Source of the DNA: Actinomycetota bacterium
GTDB lineage: Bacteria > Actinomycetota > Thermoleophilia > Gaiellales > F1-60-MAGs149
Direction of reading: 5' to 3'
DNA length: 5,885 bases
Assembly (NCBI GenBank): GCA_947481755.1
Contig: CANKHS010000087.1
Span: 1-5,885 of the forward strand
Shown here: piece by piece, positions 1 to 5,565 of the stretch
How the letters are laid out: each line of letters opens with the position of its first letter
Numbering within the stretch: position 1 is the first letter of the stretch
Program-made: the position numbers and the translations under genes
Notes under the pieces: generated by a model
Databases searched by the model: none
What the model was told of the DNA's origin: nothing
Seen by the model: the letters and a program-made list of their open reading frames with translations, nothing else

Positions 1-1079
1 AGGCGTGGGCGTGCCGCGACATGAATCGCCGCCAGCCACATCACCACGAAGATCCCCATCCCGTAGCGCGGCAGAGCGAGGTAGGTCCCGGCGAGTACCG
101 GCAAGAGCACGGCCAGGGCGCCGTAGAGCAGGTACTCGCTCGGCAGTCGCCGCCGGAACGCCCCCTCCAGGAGCAGCAGGCCCCACGTCATGGCAAACAG
201 CGTGTCACCGATGTACATCGCCCGAGAGAGATCGTGCGTCGCGACAATCAGACCGTTCAGCACCGCGATCGGCAGACCCAGGACGAGCATCACATTGATG
301 CCACGCCCCCACCCAGCCGCCTGCGCCGTCTGCGTCGCAAACGGGTTGCCCGTGCGGTAATAGAGGTACGCGCCGAAGGCAACGTAGGCGAGTGGCAGCA
401 ACAGGAGTGGCACGAGGCAGAGCACGAATCGCCAACTGAATCGCCGACCCTGGTCCTTCCAAATGCGCACGCCCATCGATGGCACGAGCAGAATGCCGGT
501 CGGTCGCGACAGCACCGCGAGCGCACCAACCAGCGATGAGGAGATCAGTCGCCGTCGCTCAAGCAGCGCGAACGTCGAGACCGTCAGGAGCAGATAGACA
601 CTCTCGGTATAGACGGACGAGAACAGGTAGGCGGCCGGAAAGAACGCCGTCAGCCAGACAACGCGCCGCGCAATCTTCGTCCCCGAGCGGTCCTCGACAA
701 CGCGGTAGAGAACAACCATTGCCACGAAGAAGCAGACCGTCGAGACAAGCACACCCGCGGCGAGGTAGCTGAGCGACAGGTAGGCGTGCACGTACCGTAC
801 GAGCATCGGATAGAGCGGCGAGAACGCGACCCCATTGCCGTGCGCGACCGTCGGGTCGTAGCCGTAGTCGGCAATCCGCTGGTACCAAACGCCATCCCAG
901 GCCCCAAACGGCGCCAACAGTGCGCTGCTGAAGCTCTGCTCTGGGTCTCGCCGAACGAGTCCGATCGCACCGACCACGACGAACGTCAAGACACGCGACA
1001 ACGCGCCAATCGCAAGAGGATAGCGCCAGCCGGTCAGGCGGACGCTCATGCTCGGCGCGTCGGCAGGGACGACGGCCAT
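1..1079 (-). CDS. PIG-V-like (GT76-type) integral membrane mannosyltransferase, partial (C-terminus beyond left edge)
   Basis: This minus-strand frame is open for 359 codons from the ATG at 1079 to the window edge, with no stop, so the C-terminus lies outside. The translation is strongly hydrophobic, with about eight to ten membrane segments. An early luminal-type loop carries WDGVWYQRIADYGY (residues 61-74), followed by FSPLYPMLVR (86-95), AFFPAAYLFSSVYTES (145-160), LSRPTGILL (190-198) and, near the end of what is visible, LPRYGMGIF (336-344). This order matches bacterial relatives of PIG-V (GPI mannosyltransferase 2), which are thought to transfer mannose from polyprenyl-phosphate-mannose at the membrane; the acidic residue in the WDG-type loop (D62) is the expected catalytic candidate. 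Family members are usually about 380-420 residues, so most of the protein is present. The start lies 8 bases after the methyltransferase stop and has no clear Shine-Dalgarno, so translation is probably coupled; an in-frame ATG at 1049 is an alternative start. Mannose as donor and the acceptor are inferred. Another polyprenyl-sugar glycosyltransferase fold is the main alternative. Confidence 0.85.
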   Translation of the reverse strand, partial: MAVVPADAPSMSVRLTGWRYPLAIGALSRVLTFVVVGAIGLVRRDPEQSFSSALLAPFGAWDGVWYQRIADYGYDPTVAHGNGVAFSPLYPMLVRYVHAYLSLSYLAAGVLVSTVCFFVAMVVLYRVVEDRSGTKIARRVVWLTAFFPAAYLFSSVYTESVYLLLTVSTFALLERRRLISSSLVGALAVLSRPTGILLVPSMGVRIWKDQGRRFSWRFVLCLVPLLLLPLAYVAFGAYLYYRTGNPFATQTAQAAGWGRGINVMLVLGLPIAVLNGLIVATHDLSRAMYIGDTLFAMTWGLLLLEGAFRRRLPSEYLLYGALAVLLPVLAGTYLALPRYGMGIFVVMWLAAIHVAARPR

Positions 1080-1087
1080 CGTCGACG

Positions 1088-2059
1088 CTAGGCGGACTCG
1101 GGCTTGCGCGCGATGACGGTAAAGATGTCACCGAAGCTGACACCAACCGTGCGCTCGGCCAAGCCGATCTTCTCGAGCACGCTGTTGATGGCGTGGCCGA
1201 CAGTCGGCGAGTAGGCATCGAAGCGCGAGGCGAGGTACGTCAGGCGCACGCGACGCACATGGGTCGAGACCTCAGCGATCTCAAAGCCCTCACGGCGCAG
1301 CATCTCGCAGAGTGTCTGGCGCGAGAAGTAGACGAGGTGCATCTGCATGTACCACGGCCAACGCTTACCGAACAGCTTCGCGAACATCGACTCGACGTCC
1401 ATCGTCGAGACGGCAAAGATGCCCCCAGGGCGCAGTGCACTATGGATCGCACGGATGTCGAGTGCGGGATCGGGCAGGTGCTCGATGACGTCCCAAAGTG
1501 TGATTACGTCGTAGCCGCCGTCAGGCAGCGGCGCATCTTCGATTGCGCCGCAATGCACATTGCCATTGATGCGCGAGTTGGCGATCTCGGCACCCCAGCG
1601 CGACGGTTCAACACCCGCAACTTCGAAGCCCGCATCTTGCGCGAGCGTGAGGAACGTACCGACGTGGCACCCAACGTCGAGCAGGTGCCCGGAGCGGCGA
1701 AACTTCTGGACCTCCGCGAGGCTCTCGGAGAACGTCTCGATTCGACCCTGCTCCTCTTCGATGTACTCCTGGTCCTCGACATCGCCGTAGTTCTCGACGA
1801 CGGCCTCGTGATGCGGGCGGGGATTCATGTACACGAGATGGCACGAGCGGCATTCGACGATGCGGCCGTGCTCACCAAAGGCGCTTGAGGTGCAGGTGTA
1901 GTGGACGCGCGGGTCGGCCACGCGGGTACCAATCGTGTCCTCAATCTTGACGCGATAATCGTCCGCGCCACAGAGCGGGCAGCGCACATCAACCTGGGCC
2001 GAGGGGCGCTTGTCTTGCGCCGTCGTGTCCTGCGTATCGGCCTTGTGGTTGTTACTCAT
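1088..2059 (-). CDS. Class I SAM-dependent methyltransferase with N-terminal Cys4 zinc-ribbon-like region
   Basis: The product is a soluble protein of 323 residues. The N-terminus has two CxxC pairs (C27/C30 in CPLC and C70/C73 in CRSC), followed by LVYMNPRP (75-82), a layout common in methyltransferases of sugar and polysaccharide clusters. The Rossmann domain follows. Motif I is LLDVGCHVGTF (126-136) for SAM binding, the acidic end of strand 2 is in GVEPS (149-153), motif IV is WDVIEHLPD (189-197), and LRPGG is at 209-213. A HLVYFSRQTL segment (241-250) is typical of Methyltransf_11/23-type enzymes. The ATG at 2059 overlaps the upstream PAP2 stop as ATGA, and a GGGAG sits 9 bases before it, so this start is well supported. 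Its position between a lipid phosphotransferase-like gene and a glycosyltransferase suggests that it methylates a sugar, an inositol or a lipid-linked intermediate in the same pathway. The substrate cannot be read from the sequence. Confidence 0.92.
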   Translation of the reverse strand: MSNNHKADTQDTTAQDKRPSAQVDVRCPLCGADDYRVKIEDTIGTRVADPRVHYTCTSSAFGEHGRIVECRSCHLVYMNPRPHHEAVVENYGDVEDQEYIEEEQGRIETFSESLAEVQKFRRSGHLLDVGCHVGTFLTLAQDAGFEVAGVEPSRWGAEIANSRINGNVHCGAIEDAPLPDGGYDVITLWDVIEHLPDPALDIRAIHSALRPGGIFAVSTMDVESMFAKLFGKRWPWYMQMHLVYFSRQTLCEMLRREGFEIAEVSTHVRRVRLTYLASRFDAYSPTVGHAINSVLEKIGLAERTVGVSFGDIFTVIARKPESA

Positions 2060-3048
2060 TTAGTGGTACTCCCGAAGCGTGCACTGGCGATTGGCGGAGG
2101 AAAGGGACCGGCGAGGCGGTGAAGCCGGCCGGGACGGGCAATCAATCGCCCTGCGGCCCACCAAGCGAACAGTGCGACCGCGATACCTACGAGGATATCG
2201 GAAACGTAGTGATCTGCGAAGTACACGATGCAGAAGTACATCGCCAGTGGGTAGAGGCACATCACGTAGCCAAATCGTCGATGCCAACGCAATGCGAAGA
2301 TCGCGACGAGTGTGGAGTACGCCGTGTGCAGGCTCGGCACGGCCGCATAGGGGTTCGACAACATCAGACTCTCGATGAACGACTTGCTCGCCGTGATGGG
2401 CGATGCATCGGCCTGGGCGTAGCCGATCTTCGTCATTTCGGGCAGGAGGCCAATCTGCGCAGCTGCCCATGGTGGCGCTGCGGGATAGATCAGAAAGATC
2501 AATGCGCCAATCATCGAGCAGCCGACGATTGTCAGCAAGGCGCGATAATAGAGAGCACGGTTTTCGAGCCAGATCAGCAGGAGTAGCGTGGGTGGCACGA
2601 TGAAGTGCGCCCGATTGAGCAGGCCCAGGATCTGGTCGTACCACGTGATTTGACCGGTCCAGAGCAGGTCTTGCAAGACGACCGTGAGGTTATGCCCGAA
2701 GAAGATGAACTCGTCGAACTTGAGGTGTGGCAGGTAGTACGGCTCGGGGTTGAGCAGATGCGCCACGCCACGCAGTTCCTCGTACACAAAGATGCCGATG
2801 ATCAGCGGCAAAAAGTCACGGACGTAGCCCTTGCCAACCCCGAGTACGAGCGCGGGGACGAGCAGGATCAGAAAGTAACGATCAGGCGAGAGGTAGATGC
2901 CTTTGATCAGGATCATTCCGCCGAGTCCGACGAGGTACCCAAGGATCAGAGCGACAATGCGAGTGCGGGTCCAGAGCGGCGGCCCAGCGGGCAGCAGCGG
3001 CGCGGCGTGGATAGCGCCACCGGCGGTCGGGGAATCAGTTGGCACCAT
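2056..3048 (-). CDS. PAP2 superfamily (PAP2_3/Aur1-like) membrane phosphatase or phosphotransferase
   Basis: The product is a 330-residue polytopic membrane protein. After a proline-rich cytoplasmic N-terminus, hydrophobic helices start near residue 30 and continue to about 300. Core motifs are YPAAPPWAA (188-196), AVPSLHTAYS (236-245, the C2 motif with H241) and ADHYVSDILVG (278-288, the C3 motif with H280 and D284). The His/His/Asp set is the PAP2 catalytic triad. The APPW block, the internal DEFIFFG (112-118) and the spacing resemble the PAP2_3 branch. That branch contains fungal inositol-phosphorylceramide synthase (Aur1) and many actinobacterial proteins of unknown substrate. Such enzymes either hydrolyse a lipid phosphate or pyrophosphate or transfer a phospho-head-group through a phosphohistidine step; H241 would be general and H280 nucleophilic by family analogy. 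AGGAGAA lies nine bases before the ATG and supports the start. It is the first gene of a tight operon with a methyltransferase and a mannosyltransferase. I infer a role in making a lipid acceptor; simple phosphatase activity is the alternative. Confidence 0.92.
   Translation of the reverse strand: MVPTDSPTAGGAIHAAPLLPAGPPLWTRTRIVALILGYLVGLGGMILIKGIYLSPDRYFLILLVPALVLGVGKGYVRDFLPLIIGIFVYEELRGVAHLLNPEPYYLPHLKFDEFIFFGHNLTVVLQDLLWTGQITWYDQILGLLNRAHFIVPPTLLLLIWLENRALYYRALLTIVGCSMIGALIFLIYPAAPPWAAAQIGLLPEMTKIGYAQADASPITASKSFIESLMLSNPYAAVPSLHTAYSTLVAIFALRWHRRFGYVMCLYPLAMYFCIVYFADHYVSDILVGIAVALFAWWAAGRLIARPGRLHRLAGPFPPPIASARFGSTTK
2069..2073 (-). promoter_or_regulatory. Ribosome binding site of the methyltransferase gene
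   Basis: The minus strand reads GGGAG here, nine bases before the ATG at 2059. The site lies inside the last codons of the PAP2 gene. Together with the ATGA overlap it fixes the methyltransferase start and points to translational coupling. Confidence 0.65.
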
Positions 3049-3130
3049 CAGTTCGTTCTCCTACGCAGGGTACTTCCCTTGTCTGAGAAGTGGTGCATCC
3101 GCGCCAACCCCGCCAACGAAACGTCTAGCG
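3049..3130. promoter_or_regulatory. Divergent spacer between the membrane operon and the ygfZ-like gene
   Basis: This 82-base spacer must hold the promoters of two divergently transcribed units. Apart from the AGGAGAA of the PAP2 gene I do not see a convincing -35/-10 pair on either strand, so the feature rests on gene layout rather than on motifs. The plus-strand gene has no clear Shine-Dalgarno before its ATG. Confidence 0.4.
3056..3062 (-). promoter_or_regulatory. Ribosome binding site of the PAP2 gene
   Basis: The minus strand reads AGGAGAA, with its GGAG core nine bases before the ATG at 3048. It is the best Shine-Dalgarno in the window and fixes the start of the operon's first gene. 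Confidence 0.7.
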
Positions 3131-4018
3131 ATGACTCCACTGCCCACGCCCGCCGATCAACTCCAGGCTCTCCGAGCGACGGTCGGTGTGGCCGAACCCC
3201 CACGCGGATTTGTCCTGGTGGAGGGAGTCGACGCCGAGAAGTTCCTCCAAAACCTGCTCTCGCAGGAGTTGCGTGGCATGACGGTTGGCGAGTCCCGTCA
3301 GGCGCTGTTTCTGACGGCGAAGGCGCGCGTGATTGCCGACCCGCGGGTCACGTTGCTCGACGAAGGGCGCTACCTGCTCGATCTCGATCCGGTTGGAGTC
3401 GACGCGCTGGTGGGTGGACTGACGCGCTACCGCCTCGGCGCCAAGGTCGTGATCGACGCGACCGCCGATTGGAGCCTCGTGTCACTGATCGGACCAGAGG
3501 CCGAGAGCATCTCAACGGACGGCGTGCGCATTGTCGGCCTGCTGGGCGACCTCCCACGCGTCGATGTGCTGGTCCCAGTCGATCAGCGTGAGGCGATCGT
3601 CGCAGCTGCCGTCGCAGCAGGGGCAACGCCCGTCGAGCCAGCCGCGATCGAGGCATTGCGTATCGAGACGGGCGCCGTTCGTCTTGGCCACGACGTCGAC
3701 GAGCGCTGGATGCCCGCGGAGGTCGACCTCGTCGAGACGACGGTATCGTTCGAGAAGGGCTGCTTCATCGGCCAAGAACCCGTCACCCGCCTGCACCGCC
3801 GCGGCCACGCCAATCGCGGCCCACGCCGGCTGGCACTCGATGCAATCGTCGAGCCAGGCACAACACTCGAACTCGACGGCAAAGACGTCGGTGTGGTCAC
3901 CTCCGTGGCCACTACTCCCTGGCTCGTTGAACCGCGGGCCATCGGCATCGTGCGCGTCGACGTGCCGGCGGACGCAGCCTTGGTGGCTGGTACCGCAACC
4001 GCCACCACGCTGGGGTAG
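3131..4018 (+). CDS. ygfZ: YgfZ/GcvT-like folate-binding protein, Fe-S cluster assembly or repair factor
   Basis: The product is a soluble protein of 295 residues. It carries the YgfZ signature KGCFIGQE (209-216), with the conserved cysteine at 211, followed by PVTRLHRRGHANR (217-229). Before it lies the RIETGAVRLGHDVDE segment (177-191) leading to PAEVDL (195-200), the usual GcvT-fold block. The N-terminal part has RGFVLVEGVDAEKFLQNLLSQ (about 25-45), also typical of the family. YgfZ proteins bind tetrahydrofolate and support enzymes with iron-sulfur clusters, such as MiaB, rather than acting in glycine cleavage; the short length and the KGC motif separate this protein from GcvT. The ATG at 3131 is chosen because the protein begins just before the conserved N-terminal domain. 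The frame stays open upstream to 2897, but that stretch runs through the divergent spacer and the 5' end of the opposite gene. No strong ribosome binding site is visible. The gene stands alone and ends just before a strong stem-loop. Confidence 0.94.
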   Translation: MTPLPTPADQLQALRATVGVAEPPRGFVLVEGVDAEKFLQNLLSQELRGMTVGESRQALFLTAKARVIADPRVTLLDEGRYLLDLDPVGVDALVGGLTRYRLGAKVVIDATADWSLVSLIGPEAESISTDGVRIVGLLGDLPRVDVLVPVDQREAIVAAAVAAGATPVEPAAIEALRIETGAVRLGHDVDERWMPAEVDLVETTVSFEKGCFIGQEPVTRLHRRGHANRGPRRLALDAIVEPGTTLELDGKDVGVVTSVATTPWLVEPRAIGIVRVDVPADAALVAGTATATTLG

Positions 4019-4030
4019 GCAGCAACGAGA

Positions 4031-4060
4031 AGAGGGCCCCGGCTGGTGCCGAGGCCCTCT
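4031..4060. terminator. Stem-loop, likely bidirectional terminator between convergent ygfZ and tRNA-Arg
   Basis: The arms AGAGGGCC (4031-4038) and GGCCCTCT (4053-4060) pair perfectly. A C/A mismatch follows, then an inner CGGC/GCCG stem (4040-4043 with 4048-4051) closed by a TGGT loop. On the plus strand CGTTCTCTAT follows, and on the minus strand TTCTCGTTGCT follows the arm: pyrimidine-rich but not pure T tracts. It starts 12 bases after the ygfZ stop and ends 9 bases from the 3' end of the convergent tRNA, so it can serve both transcripts. Pairing is certain; termination is inferred. Confidence 0.75.
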
Positions 4061-4069
4061 CGTTCTCTA

Positions 4070-4142
4070 TGCGCCCGGGACGATTCGAACGTCCGACTTC
4101 TGCCTCCGCAAGGCAGCGCTCTATCCACTGAGCTACGGGCGC
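4070..4142 (-). tRNA. tRNA-Arg, anticodon GCG
   Basis: This is a complete 73-base cloverleaf on the minus strand, without an encoded CCA. The acceptor GCGCCCG pairs with CGGGCGC. The D arm is GCTC/GAGC with loop AGTGGATA. The anticodon stem CTGCC/GGCAG encloses TTGCGGA, giving anticodon GCG, which reads CGC. The T arm is GGACG-TTCGAAT-CGTCC and the discriminator base is A. The arginine identity elements A20 and C35 are both present. Most bacteria use an ACG anticodon, edited to inosine, for these codons, so GCG is less usual. TATTCT (minus strand, 4161 to 4156) could be a -10 element; no good -35 is seen. Confidence 0.97.
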
Positions 4143-4159
4143 GCAGCGAGTGCGCAGAA

Positions 4160-4175
4160 TACCGGACTTCCGGTA
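4160..4175 (-). terminator. Short hairpin after the NlpC/P60 gene, possible weak terminator
   Basis: TACCGG and CCGGTA form a perfect 6-base-pair stem with a 4-base loop. It starts 13 bases past the NlpC/P60 stop on the minus strand and lies upstream of tRNA-Arg. It is followed on the minus strand by TTCTGCG, a poor T tract. It also overlaps the candidate tRNA -10 element, so it may be neither efficient nor only a terminator. Confidence 0.35.
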
Positions 4176-4188
4176 GTCGGCGCGCCCA

Positions 4189-5361
4189 TCAGTACGGACG
4201 GACGGCGCCAGCGAAGCTGCTGGACGAACCGAGGTCCGAAATCTTGACGACATCACCGGTCTGTGGAGCGTGGATAAACTGCCCGCCGCCGATGTACATA
4301 CCCACGTGGCCCAGGTCCGATCCAAAGAAGATGAGATCGCCTGGTAGCAACTGATCCGAGGGTACGTGTGCACCCTCATTCCATTGATCGCCCGTGTAGT
4401 GCGAGAGGCTAATGCCGATCTGCCCGTACGCGTACATCGTCAGCCCCGAACAATCAAAACCACCCGGTGCAGCACCACCCCAGACGTATGGGGTACCAAG
4501 GAATTGCATGGCCGCGGCCACAGCCTGCGAGCCAATCGAACCATCGGTCGGCGGCAATTGGATCGCGCTCCCCGAATCACTACTACCGCCGCTGGATCCG
4601 CCATCAACGGAGCCACCAACAGAAAACTGATCGTTCCCGGCCGCACCGGTTGCTGCCTGGGTAGCCGCGAGTGCCGCCAGCGCCTTACGGCGCATCTCGT
4701 CTTGGCGTGCCTGCTCCTCTTGGATCAGCTGAGCGATTTCGCCTTCGAGCCCCGACACCAGAGCCTTCTCCTGCGCGATGCCCTGGTTGATCGCCAGCTT
4801 CTCCTGCTGGCGTTGAGCCTGCAACGTCTTCGCACGGTCCTGCGATACCTGCAGGTCGTGACGCTGACGCTTGAGCGTCGTCTTGCTCTGCTGGAGCCCA
4901 CCAATGAGGTCCGCGGCCTGGTGCTGCGAGCGGTCGAACAATTCGGAGACCGCGAGAATCTGCGAGAGCGACTGCTGCCCAAGCACTGAGGCAACAAGAT
5001 CCGGCTCACCGACGCGGTACGACTCCTGCAGTTTTGCGCTGAGCGCGGTCTGCGAGACCTTCAGGTTCGACTCAGTGACAGTGATCTGCTTCTGGTTAAA
5101 CGCAATATCGGCGTTGACCTGCTTGAGCTCTTCCATCGCCTTGTTGTATCGCTCGATCGCTGGCTCGAGTTGCGCCCCGAGCTCTGCCAACTGGGCGCGT
5201 GCGGCCTCGGCCTGCGCACGCTTGTTTGCCATGTCGCTCTTCGGCGAGGCCGAGACGGGTAGGGCAGCAACCAGCGCAACGCCAAGAATGGCGATCACAA
5301 GGATCAGACGGACGACGGATGTGGAGTGACGGCGAGGCAAGCGGAGTCTTCGGGTTCGCAC
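4189..5361 (-). CDS. Secreted NlpC/P60 (C40) peptidoglycan endopeptidase with coiled-coil N-terminal domain
   Basis: With the GTG start at 5361 the product has 390 residues. An arginine-rich n-region (1-18), a hydrophobic core (about 17-36) and a VSA-S cleavage site near 38/39 form a good signal peptide. Residues 41-230 are Gln/Ala/Glu/Lys-rich heptad-like coiled coil, as in PcsB, CwlO and RipC-type hydrolases. A Gly/Ser linker (about 248-265) leads to the NlpC/P60 domain (276-390). Visible there are TPYVWGGAAPGGFDCSGLT (290-308) with nucleophile C304, LPGDLIFF (339-346), GHVGMYIG (351-358) with H352, and FIHAP (362-366). Such enzymes cut D-Glu-diaminopimelate links in peptidoglycan stem peptides; the coiled coil commonly restrains activity or docks with FtsEX, but no ftsEX is nearby. 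The frame stays open to 5742, but that would bury the signal peptide. An ATG at 5481 would put 40 extra polar residues first, so GTG is preferred. An AGGAA lies 12 bases upstream, rather far, so the exact start is uncertain. Confidence 0.93.
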   Translation of the reverse strand: MRTRRLRLPRRHSTSVVRLILVIAILGVALVAALPVSASPKSDMANKRAQAEAARAQLAELGAQLEPAIERYNKAMEELKQVNADIAFNQKQITVTESNLKVSQTALSAKLQESYRVGEPDLVASVLGQQSLSQILAVSELFDRSQHQAADLIGGLQQSKTTLKRQRHDLQVSQDRAKTLQAQRQQEKLAINQGIAQEKALVSGLEGEIAQLIQEEQARQDEMRRKALAALAATQAATGAAGNDQFSVGGSVDGGSSGGSSDSGSAIQLPPTDGSIGSQAVAAAMQFLGTPYVWGGAAPGGFDCSGLTMYAYGQIGISLSHYTGDQWNEGAHVPSDQLLPGDLIFFGSDLGHVGMYIGGGQFIHAPQTGDVVKISDLGSSSSFAGAVRPY

Positions 5362-5565
5362 CGTTGCTGCAGATTCCTGCGCAGCGATGCACTCAATCAC
5401 CGTCAACGAGACGACAATTGCGCCGAAAGGCGTGGTTTCTTGATCTCGCTCACCGTACCATCGGTTTTTCAAAAAACGCATTGCGGTTGTGCAACAGCGG
5501 CGTACCGATTGCCGCCCAACGGCTCCTCGGTTGCGCATCGAACCAGAAGACGGCACTATCACCCC
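5362..5565. promoter_or_regulatory. Divergent leader between the NlpC/P60 gene and the small membrane protein gene
   Basis: This 204-base non-coding stretch must supply promoters to both sides. It contains an AT-rich near-palindrome (GTTTTT/AAAAAC, 5464-5477), a GTTG-TG-CAAC element (5486-5495) and a GCGGC/GCCGC stem with a nine-base loop (5497-5515). On the minus strand TTGAAA, inside the AT-rich element, resembles a -35, but no matching -10 is found at 16-18 bases. I looked for c-di-AMP (ydaO), cobalamin and c-di-GMP riboswitch cores and did not find them. Confidence 0.45.
5531..5559 (+). promoter_or_regulatory. Candidate sigma-70-like promoter for a leaderless transcript
   Basis: TTGCGC (5531-5536) and CACTAT (5554-5559) are separated by 17 bases. 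Each matches only three of six consensus positions. The -10 end lies six bases before the ATG at 5566, so transcription would begin at or next to the start codon. This agrees with the absence of any Shine-Dalgarno before that gene. Confidence 0.3.

Noticed and set aside
559..1218. Minus-strand open frame of 219 codons overlapping the mannosyltransferase and the end of the methyltransferase
   Set aside because: It is out of frame with the motif-bearing translation, starts inside the methyltransferase gene and is Arg/Ser-rich with no domain.
1193..1888. Plus-strand open frame of 231 codons opposite the methyltransferase gene
   Set aside because: It is antisense to a gene with all SAM-binding motifs, has no ribosome binding site and shows no recognisable domain.
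2897..3130. N-terminal extension of the ygfZ-like frame
   Set aside because: The extra 78 residues would be coded through the 5' end of the opposite PAP2 gene and the divergent spacer, and family members begin close to the ATG at 3131.
2605..3591. Long plus-strand open frame of 328 codons opposite the PAP2 gene
   Set aside because: It is low-complexity Arg/Asp/Glu/Pro-rich translation antisense to a gene with clear PAP2 motifs, and it runs into the ygfZ-like gene in another frame. It is a GC-bias shadow.
4070..4142. tRNA-Arg as an integration (att) site
   Set aside because: There is no integrase, no duplicated tRNA 3' end and no change in sequence character on either side.
4560..4625. Gly/Ser-coding tract in the NlpC/P60 gene as a DNA repeat
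   Set aside because: It is a normal flexible linker between coiled coil and catalytic domain; the codons vary and there is no regular DNA repeat unit.
5362..5565. c-di-AMP (ydaO), cobalamin or c-di-GMP riboswitch before the hydrolase gene
   Set aside because: These elements can precede wall-hydrolase or envelope genes, but I could not find their conserved core segments on the minus strand here.
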